This document shows positions 6,285 through 10,671 of a DNA stretch of 10,671 bases, one piece after another; the first letter of the stretch is position 1, and every line of letters starts with the position of its first letter. A program made the position numbers and the translations under genes. The notes beneath the pieces are model-generated. The model searched no databases and had not been told where the DNA came from. It saw nothing but the letters and a program-made list of their open reading frames with translations. This stretch comes from Alphaproteobacteria bacterium (GTDB lineage Bacteria > Pseudomonadota > Alphaproteobacteria > Micropepsales > Micropepsaceae): NCBI GenBank assembly GCA_019508105.1, contig JAEKMB010000265.1, positions 1-10,671 of the forward strand, in the 5' to 3' direction.

Positions 6285-7655
6285 ATGGGTTCTGCCTTTC
6301 TTCGCCCTGACGATACTTTCCGCTTTATGGGGAACGCTTTACTGGGACGCCATCGCGACCGCGGTGCAGACCTGGTGGGTATCCCCGACCTATTCGCACT
6401 GCTTTTTCATCCTTCCGATAGGCTTTTGGGAAATCTTGCCTCGATCAATGAGGTCCAGCAATTTGCGGCAGTAGCACTGTTCCAAATGGTCGTCTGGACT
6501 ATTGTCGGGTCGAACAGCTACAGAACGATTCTCTTCCCCTGTCTCTTCCTGTTTTTTTTGGTGCCGGTGGGCCAATATCTCGTGCCCCCACTCCAGACAT
6601 TGACAACCTGGTTTGTCTCTGCCGGCCTCTCCGCCCTGGGCGTCCTTCATTACACAGAAGGCAATGTCATTGAGCTGCCCAATGGAAGATTCGAGGTCGC
6701 TGAGGCCTGCGCAGGTCTCCGCTTTCTGGTTTCCAACATCGTGCTTTGCACATTGTTTGCCTATTTCGCCTTTCGTACATGGAGGAAGCTTGCCCTTTTT
6801 ATGGTTGCCGCCGTCACGGTGCCCATCTTGGCGAACTGTCTGCGCGCTCTTGGCATCGTTTTGATCGCGCACTGGACGGATAACAAGCTAGCCGTGGGCG
6901 CCGATCACCTGGTCTATGGCTGGGGATTTTCCGTCCTCATTCTTTTGTTGCTGTTCGGCATAGGGGCGCGCTTCCGGGATCCTGTGGGGTCCAATCAGCA
7001 ACTCCTCTATTTTATTGAGCCCGATGTTCCTTTCCGTTCACGGTTTTTTGCCACCGCCGCCTTGGCGGGGTTCGTTCTCGCGATCCCGCCGGGGCTTCTC
7101 GAGGCCAAAGCAGCCTATTTTCCGCCGACCGACCTGACCCTTGCACGCCCCCAGCAAGGCGGATGGACTAGCGCTGCTCTGAAGGGCCCGTGGAGTCCGA
7201 AGCTCTCGGGCGCGGACAAGCAGTTTCGCCTGACTCTTCAGCGCGATTCTGCCGCCCCAATAGACTTTGTGCTGAATTATTATAGGGATCATACCAAAAC
7301 CCACGCATTGGCCGAGAGCCAGCTGTGGGATGAGAGTCATTACAACCTGATCAGCGCAGGAAACAGGTCTGAGAGGTGGGCGGGAGGAACTCTTCCCCTG
7401 CGAGAGCTTGTATTGTCGTCCCCAACCGAACGCCGCCTGGTGTGGTGGTGCTATTGGAAGGACGGCCAGTTCTCGACCAGCGGCACTACCGTGAAGCTTC
7501 TTTCCGTCAAAAATGCCTTTCGCGCCCATACGGGCATCGCGCTTGTTGCGATGTCCGTGCCGATCCTGGAAAACGAACAGGCGGCCCGCGCTAGCCTGCG
7601 ATCGTCATTATGGACAATGAAAATCTTTCCTGCAGCCAATGCGGAAGCCAATTGA
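6285..7655 (+). CDS. Open frame of the exosortase A catalytic core fused to EpsI (3' part of broken gene)
   Basis: This frame is open for 456 codons, but its first 46 codons encode a shadow, not exosortase. Family sequence begins at about codon 47 (6423). The catalytic triad positions are intact: Cys in EVAEACAGLR (6708-6710), Arg in ILANCLRAL (6843-6845) and His in GADHLVYGW (6906-6908), embedded in several hydrophobic helices. After a further helix (codons about 252-275) comes an EpsI domain (TIGR02914-like, codons about 282-456) with WxGP-like and RRLVWWCYWKDG motifs. Fusion of exosortase and EpsI in one gene is known in related loci. A product could start at an internal ATG (6486) or an upstream start in this frame, but it would lack the normal N-terminal helices, and no ribosome site supports either. 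Its TGA abuts the next ATG. Confidence 0.65.
   Translation: MGSAFLRPDDTFRFMGNALLGRHRDRGADLVGIPDLFALLFHPSDRLLGNLASINEVQQFAAVALFQMVVWTIVGSNSYRTILFPCLFLFFLVPVGQYLVPPLQTLTTWFVSAGLSALGVLHYTEGNVIELPNGRFEVAEACAGLRFLVSNIVLCTLFAYFAFRTWRKLALFMVAAVTVPILANCLRALGIVLIAHWTDNKLAVGADHLVYGWGFSVLILLLLFGIGARFRDPVGSNQQLLYFIEPDVPFRSRFFATAALAGFVLAIPPGLLEAKAAYFPPTDLTLARPQQGGWTSAALKGPWSPKLSGADKQFRLTLQRDSAAPIDFVLNYYRDHTKTHALAESQLWDESHYNLISAGNRSERWAGGTLPLRELVLSSPTERRLVWWCYWKDGQFSTSGTTVKLLSVKNAFRAHTGIALVAMSVPILENEQAARASLRSSLWTMKIFPAANAEAN
6413..6435 (+). other. Frameshifting deletion junction in xrtA
   Basis: Around GGCTTTTGG (6421-6429) the frame-1 codons for PIGFW and the shifted-frame codons for LLGNLA overlap. The left side matches the exosortase PIxxW motif and the right side the later WLLGxLAxxN motif. 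The shared nonamer would fit a deletion between two short direct repeats that once flanked the lost stretch; that mechanism is inference. Confidence 0.6.
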
Positions 7656-9584
7656 ATGTGTGGAATAGCCGGCTGGTTTGATACAACGGGAGAACGGGCG
7701 CCCGAACGGGCCAGCCTTGTCGCCATGAGCAATGCCATAGCGCATCGCGGGCCGGACGGAAAAGGCCTCTATATCAGGCAGGGAATAGGCCTCGCGCACC
7801 GTCGCCTGGCGGTGATCGATCTCGAAACCGGCGTGCAGCCGATGGAGGATGACGGCGGAGCTGCAACGATCGTTTTCAATGGCGAGATTTACAACTTTCA
7901 GATGGTAAGGGATCAGCTCGAGCAGCTCGGCCATGCGTTTCACACCAAGTCCGATACCGAAGTTATCCTGAAAGCCTGGAAGGAATGGGGCGAGGACTGC
8001 GTTTGCCGCCTTTCCGGCATGTTCGCCTTTGCGATTTGGGACGCCAGAAAGCAATGTTTGTTCCTGGCGCGCGACAGGCTGGGAGAAAAGCCGCTCTATT
8101 ACGCCCTGCTGCCGGACCGCAGCTTTATCTTCGCCTCGGAAATCGGTGCGCTGCTGACACATCCCATGCTGGTCAGGACTATCGACCCGCAGGCCGTCGA
8201 GCAGTTTTTTGCTTTGGGTTATATCGCCGAACCCCGGACGATTTATTCGACCATCCAGAAATTGCCGGCGGCATCCCGGCTGGTCTTCCAACGGGGCAGG
8301 CCCCCCCGCCTTTCGTCCTATTGGGACCTGGCACTCGATCCCAGCGGTTTTGCAGATGCCGACAGCGCCTCGCGGGAGCTGGCAGCTCGGCTGGATGAAG
8401 CTGTGAAGGAACAAATGGTCTCCGACGTGCCCATCGGCGCATTTCTTTCCGGTGGAATCGATTCCGGCACCACGGCCGCGCTTATGGCGCGCCATAGCAG
8501 CGCTCCGCTGCATTGTTTTACCATAGGTTTTACGGACCCCCGATTTGACGAGTCCCCGCTGGCCGCAGAGGTGGCGGCCCGCTATGGCGCCAGGCATCGC
8601 GTGGAAACCGTCAACGGCACCGAAGAAGACCTGGTGGATGAGCTGCCCCGGATCTTCGGAGAGCCCTTTGGCGACAGTTCGGCCATACCCAGCCTGCGCC
8701 TGATGCATCTGGCGCGCCGACACGTGACCGTCACCCTTTCCGGCGATGGCGGAGACGAGCTATTTGCCGGATATCGGCGCTACGGCTTTCATTTGCGCGA
8801 GGAAAAAATCCGCAAGTTGATCCCCCAGGCCATCCGCGGGCCCGCCTTTGGTCTATTGGCCCGGCTTTATCCGCAACTCGACTGGTTGCCACGGCCTTTG
8901 CGGGCAAAGCAGACATTTCTGGAATTGAGCCAGGATACTGTGGATGGGTATTTTGGAAATATTTCGGTCGTCAGCGACAGTTCGAGGAACCGGCTGTTTT
9001 CGCGCGCGCTCCGTTCGGGTTTGCAAGGCTATCATGCCTCTGAACTCATCCGGTGGCATTTGGCCAAAGCGCCCTTTGAGAATCCTTTGGCCAAAGCGCA
9101 GTATGTTGACCTGAAAACCTGGCTCCCGGGAGATATTCTTACCAAGGTTGACCGCACCGCCATGGCGTGTGGCCTGGAGGTTCGCGTGCCGATGCTGAGT
9201 CCGGAATTGGTTCAATGGGCGGTCAATTTGCCGGAACATTGCCAGATCTTCCGTGGCGAAGGCAAAGCGACTTTAAGGCGTGCGGCAGCCGCATTCCTGC
9301 CCCCCTCTGTCATGTCCCGTCCCAAGCAGGGATTTTCGGTGCCCCTTGCCGCCTGGTTTCGGGGGAAGATGGGCCAATCTTTCGAAAACGACCTCCGGCA
9401 AGGCGCAGAGTTTTTATCAGGCGACTATCTGGAACGCCGAGAAATCGCGGCCATGTTGAACCAGCACCGCCTTGGCGTGCGTGATCACAGTCGTACGCTG
9501 TGGCTGTGCTGGATGTTTGAAAAATTCATGCGGGATGTCCATTCGCAAGCACCTGCCGCGGCCACCCCAGCAATGGTGGCTTGA
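7656..9584 (+). CDS. XrtA-associated amidotransferase (asparagine synthase B-like)
   Basis: A 642-residue protein with the two domains of glutamine-dependent asparagine synthase: an N-terminal class II glutaminase with catalytic Cys2 (MCGIAGWFD), AHRGPDGKG and FNGEIYN, and a C-terminal ATP-pyrophosphatase domain with the P-loop FLSGGIDSG (S265-S270), SGDGGDELFAGYRRY (from 362), LTKVDRTAMACGLEVRVPML and RPKQGFSVPLAAWFRG. In XrtA loci (TIGR03108-like) such enzymes are thought to amidate a sugar acid or another polymer component rather than make free asparagine; the substrate is unknown. All motifs are present and the length is normal, so unlike the two genes before it this one looks intact. The ATG at 7656 abuts the exosortase TGA (TGAATG); with Cys2 required after processing, the start is certain. 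It is the last gene of the operon in the window. Confidence 0.95.
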   Translation: MCGIAGWFDTTGERAPERASLVAMSNAIAHRGPDGKGLYIRQGIGLAHRRLAVIDLETGVQPMEDDGGAATIVFNGEIYNFQMVRDQLEQLGHAFHTKSDTEVILKAWKEWGEDCVCRLSGMFAFAIWDARKQCLFLARDRLGEKPLYYALLPDRSFIFASEIGALLTHPMLVRTIDPQAVEQFFALGYIAEPRTIYSTIQKLPAASRLVFQRGRPPRLSSYWDLALDPSGFADADSASRELAARLDEAVKEQMVSDVPIGAFLSGGIDSGTTAALMARHSSAPLHCFTIGFTDPRFDESPLAAEVAARYGARHRVETVNGTEEDLVDELPRIFGEPFGDSSAIPSLRLMHLARRHVTVTLSGDGGDELFAGYRRYGFHLREEKIRKLIPQAIRGPAFGLLARLYPQLDWLPRPLRAKQTFLELSQDTVDGYFGNISVVSDSSRNRLFSRALRSGLQGYHASELIRWHLAKAPFENPLAKAQYVDLKTWLPGDILTKVDRTAMACGLEVRVPMLSPELVQWAVNLPEHCQIFRGEGKATLRRAAAAFLPPSVMSRPKQGFSVPLAAWFRGKMGQSFENDLRQGAEFLSGDYLERREIAAMLNQHRLGVRDHSRTLWLCWMFEKFMRDVHSQAPAAATPAMVA

Positions 9585-9599
9585 CACCGGCCTTTCGGC

Positions 9600-9857
9600 C
9601 TATCTCCAAAACCGGGTTGGCAGGGAAGGCGCCGGCGGGGTGTCAGGTGCGAATTCTATCTGAACGCCGGCCTCGGGTGAGACCTGCGCCGCCCCGGCAA
9701 AGATACATTCCAGGCCCCGCCATACCTCGATCGCGGCTCCGGCACCTGCCAATGTATGGGCGCGCCGCACCGCAGCAAAGTCGCTGGCATGGGCACTGCA
9801 AAAAATGTCGGGCCCCTGAAATCGCTGCCGGGTAATGCGGATCTCGTAGGTGTGCAT
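9600..9857 (-). CDS. Small hypothetical protein (85 aa)
   Basis: Family not recognised. The protein starts MHTYEIRITRQRFQGP, has an Ala-rich helix (DFAAVRRAHTLAGAG) and a following strand (AIEVWRGLECIFAG), and ends in a Pro-rich tail (PDTPPAPSLPTRFWR). The beta-helix-beta layout resembles small alphaproteobacterial hypotheticals with a VEVW-type strand. No signal peptide or membrane helix is seen, so it is probably cytoplasmic. GGAGGAGG lies 7 nt before the start, a much better ribosome site than any in the polysaccharide operon, which supports a real gene. It follows the 67-residue gene on the same strand after 84 nt and is convergent with the amidotransferase, leaving 15 nt between the stops. 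Confidence 0.7.
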   Translation of the reverse strand: MHTYEIRITRQRFQGPDIFCSAHASDFAAVRRAHTLAGAGAAIEVWRGLECIFAGAAQVSPEAGVQIEFAPDTPPAPSLPTRFWR

Positions 9858-9864
9858 TTACCAT

Positions 9865-9872
9865 CCTCCTCC
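9865..9872 (-). promoter_or_regulatory. Shine-Dalgarno site of the 85-aa gene
   Basis: GGAGGAGG on the minus strand lies 7 nt before the ATG at 9857. It is nearly ideal and fixes the start of this otherwise unknown gene. Confidence 0.7.
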
Positions 9873-9941
9873 GGATATTGATAAATGTTTGAACGGGCTT
9901 GAACCTGGCTCCAGATACACTCAGATGACCAGGAGGAAAGG

Positions 9942-10145
9942 CTATTCCCAAGCCTTCCATGGTTCGGGAAAGACTTGATTTTTGGGCCAAGGCACCGGGG
10001 CGCGGACTTCCACCTCGTCAGCCTGATACTCCTCCGCCAGAAATTCCGCTTTTATTCGGGCCTCGATTTCGTCGCCGGCGGTGGTCGAAAACACCTGTTT
10101 CAGCGTACCGTCTTTGTTCAATAACAGAATCTGGTAATTGCTCAT
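9942..10145 (-). CDS. Small hypothetical protein (67 aa)
   Basis: Family not recognised. The sequence opens MSNYQILLLNKDGTLKQVF, a likely beta hairpin, followed by an acidic amphipathic helix (GDEIEARIKAEFLAEEY), a strand (ADEVEVRAP) and a Pro/Trp-rich tail (PEPWKAWE). The layout matches that of the 85-residue neighbour downstream: an N-terminal strand with Tyr at position 4, an Ala-rich helix, then an E-V strand. The two may be distant paralogues. GGGGAGG lies 4 nt before the ATG. No export signal or catalytic motif is visible. It is clearly acidic and probably cytoplasmic. Confidence 0.72.
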   Translation of the reverse strand: MSNYQILLLNKDGTLKQVFSTTAGDEIEARIKAEFLAEEYQADEVEVRAPVPWPKNQVFPEPWKAWE

Positions 10146-10149
10146 GAAG

Positions 10150-10156
10150 CCTCCCC
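10150..10156 (-). promoter_or_regulatory. Shine-Dalgarno site of the 67-aa gene
   Basis: GGGGAGG on the minus strand, 4 nt before the ATG at 10145; a strong match with slightly short spacing. Confidence 0.6.
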
Positions 10157-10377
10157 GGTTGGGATAACGGCGCCGCTTCCTATCGGTTCCCGGTGAACGA
10201 CCAGCCGCGGCGGAATTTCCGAAGGCATTGGTCCCGCCTTTTCGTTATAATTTGGCCGCCCCGCCGGCGTGTCAGGAAACAGCTTTGATATGAAATGTTA
10301 AACGCGACGGGCTGGGACCTCTTCAGCTGCGAGCTTCGCGTCTGTGGGATCCGCCCGGCCGGATTGGCGCGCTGGGT

Positions 10378-10671
10378 TCAATATCTGTTGACGCTGCTGT
10401 TCATATTGGGATGGCTAAAGGCGAAGGAATGCCCATAGGCGCCCTCCACCGATGCGTGGTCTGTCATCCGGTACTCTGTGCCGATGCCGAGGAGATATCT
10501 ATCGGAATCCGGTAGGCTCACGGCCCGGAAACGGCTGATGACCGGCGTTTGGTCGAAGGCAATTCCGCCCCTTAATGTCCAGCGCTCGTCCAATCGAACC
10601 GTGCCGCCCACCGCCGCCATCCAACTGTCCCGATAGCCTTCAAGGTTCACGAAAGGTGGATTCTGGCTTTC
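10378..10671 (-). CDS. FadL/OmpP1/TodX-family outer-membrane porin, C-terminal part (5' end outside window, 3' end shortened)
   Basis: The frame enters from the right edge and runs 97 codons to a TGA (10378-10380). It matches the late strands of FadL-type long-chain fatty acid and hydrocarbon transporters: YRDSWMAAVGGTVRLDERWT, LRGGIAFDQTPV, SLPDSDRYLLGIGTEYRM and GAYGHSFAF. It would be a 14-strand outer-membrane beta barrel importing hydrophobic molecules. It stops at SSVNRY, where relatives usually go on for about 25-40 residues through one more loop and a final strand ending in an aromatic residue, which is needed for barrel insertion. A terminal Tyr is present but not on an obvious strand. 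The same frame stays open for about 70 codons after the TGA and includes PVAFNISYQ, which looks a little like a last strand. It is therefore either a truncated gene or a divergent short form. Confidence 0.82.
   Translation of the reverse strand, partial: ESQNPPFVNLEGYRDSWMAAVGGTVRLDERWTLRGGIAFDQTPVISRFRAVSLPDSDRYLLGIGTEYRMTDHASVEGAYGHSFAFSHPNMNSSVNRY

Larger units (their letters stand above)
6241..7655 (+). pseudogene. xrtA: Exosortase A-EpsI fusion gene, broken by an out-of-frame deletion
   Basis: Exosortase A is a multi-pass inner-membrane cysteine protease/transpeptidase that processes PEP-CTERM proteins. The gene starts at the ATG at 6241, one nucleotide after the preceding stop. In that frame it reads MSISAIALATPTSRQW, a first membrane helix (VLPFFALTILSALWG), then YSHCFFILPIGFW, the family's YSHGxLIxPI(S)xW region with Cys in place of the usual Gly. 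It then turns into nonsense and stops at a TAG (6472-6474). In another frame from about 6423, LLGNLASINEVQQFA resumes the family sequence that normally lies some 30-40 residues later. The frame change requires a loss of 3k+1 nt. The full protein cannot be made without frameshifting. The missing stretch normally holds the basic loop after helix 2 and another hydrophobic segment. Confidence 0.85.

Noticed and set aside
6241..6474. Programmed ribosomal frameshifting in xrtA.
   Set aside because: Some 30-40 residues of family sequence are missing at the join, so a frameshift alone would not restore a normal protein.
7608..8723. A 371-codon minus-strand open frame.
   Set aside because: It lies antisense to the amidotransferase gene, whose motifs are all in the plus frame; the minus product looks like codon-bias shadow.
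9059..9099. A 14-bp direct repeat (TTTGGCCAAAGCGC at 9059-9072 and 9086-9099).
   Set aside because: The copies are 27 nt apart and in frame within the amidotransferase, encoding LAKA twice in a stretch that fits the family; likely a coding coincidence.
9589..9600. GGCC-TTTC-GGCC between the convergent stops as a terminator.
   Set aside because: The stem has only 4 bp and no following T run on either strand, so it is too weak to call.
10244..10275. A possible minus-strand promoter (CTGACA and TATAAC) before the 67-aa gene.
   Set aside because: The spacer is 20 nt, or 18 nt with a poorer -10 box, and there is no other support.

Overview
The window holds most of the core of an exosortase A (XrtA, PEP-CTERM) exopolysaccharide locus. 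The organism is probably a Gram-negative alphaproteobacterium: the gene set is XrtA-type, exosortase and EpsI are fused into one reading frame, and an outer-membrane FadL porin lies nearby. The lineage is inferred from family resemblance and no search was run.

Layout. A family-4 glycosyltransferase (1-461, minus) runs off the left edge and is divergent from the main operon. The intergenic region 462-621 carries overlapping inverted repeats. Seven plus-strand genes follow between 622 and 9584 with no real gaps (joints ATGA, TGATG, TAAATG, an 8-nt overlap, a 1-nt gap, TGAATG): GNVR chain-length determinant, CpsD/CapB-like tyrosine autokinase, ExeA-like AAA ATPase, NodB-type polysaccharide deacetylase, TIGR03087-like sugar transferase, exosortase A-EpsI, and an asparagine-synthase-like amidotransferase. 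Convergent to these on the minus strand are two small unrecognised ORFs with strong Shine-Dalgarno sites (9600-9857 and 9942-10145), and the C-terminal part of a FadL-type porin (10378 to the right edge).

How the genes would work together. The GNVR protein and the kinase form a co-polymerase pair that sets polymer length. The sugar transferase, deacetylase and amidotransferase build or modify the polymer. The ATPase is a conserved accessory of these loci. Exosortase A would process PEP-CTERM surface proteins at the inner membrane. No PEP-CTERM substrate, Wza-like export protein, flippase or polymerase is visible here, so they must lie outside the window if present.

The main surprise is damage in the second half of the operon. 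The exosortase is split by an out-of-frame deletion of roughly 30-40 codons after its first membrane segment, although its Cys, Arg and His catalytic positions remain in the downstream frame. The sugar transferase just upstream has lost about 45-50 residues in frame, including the donor-binding acidic motif of its family. The FadL gene also stops before its expected last strands. Either the locus is decaying or the sequence has small assembly deletions; the rest of the operon looks intact. I found no wholly new system.
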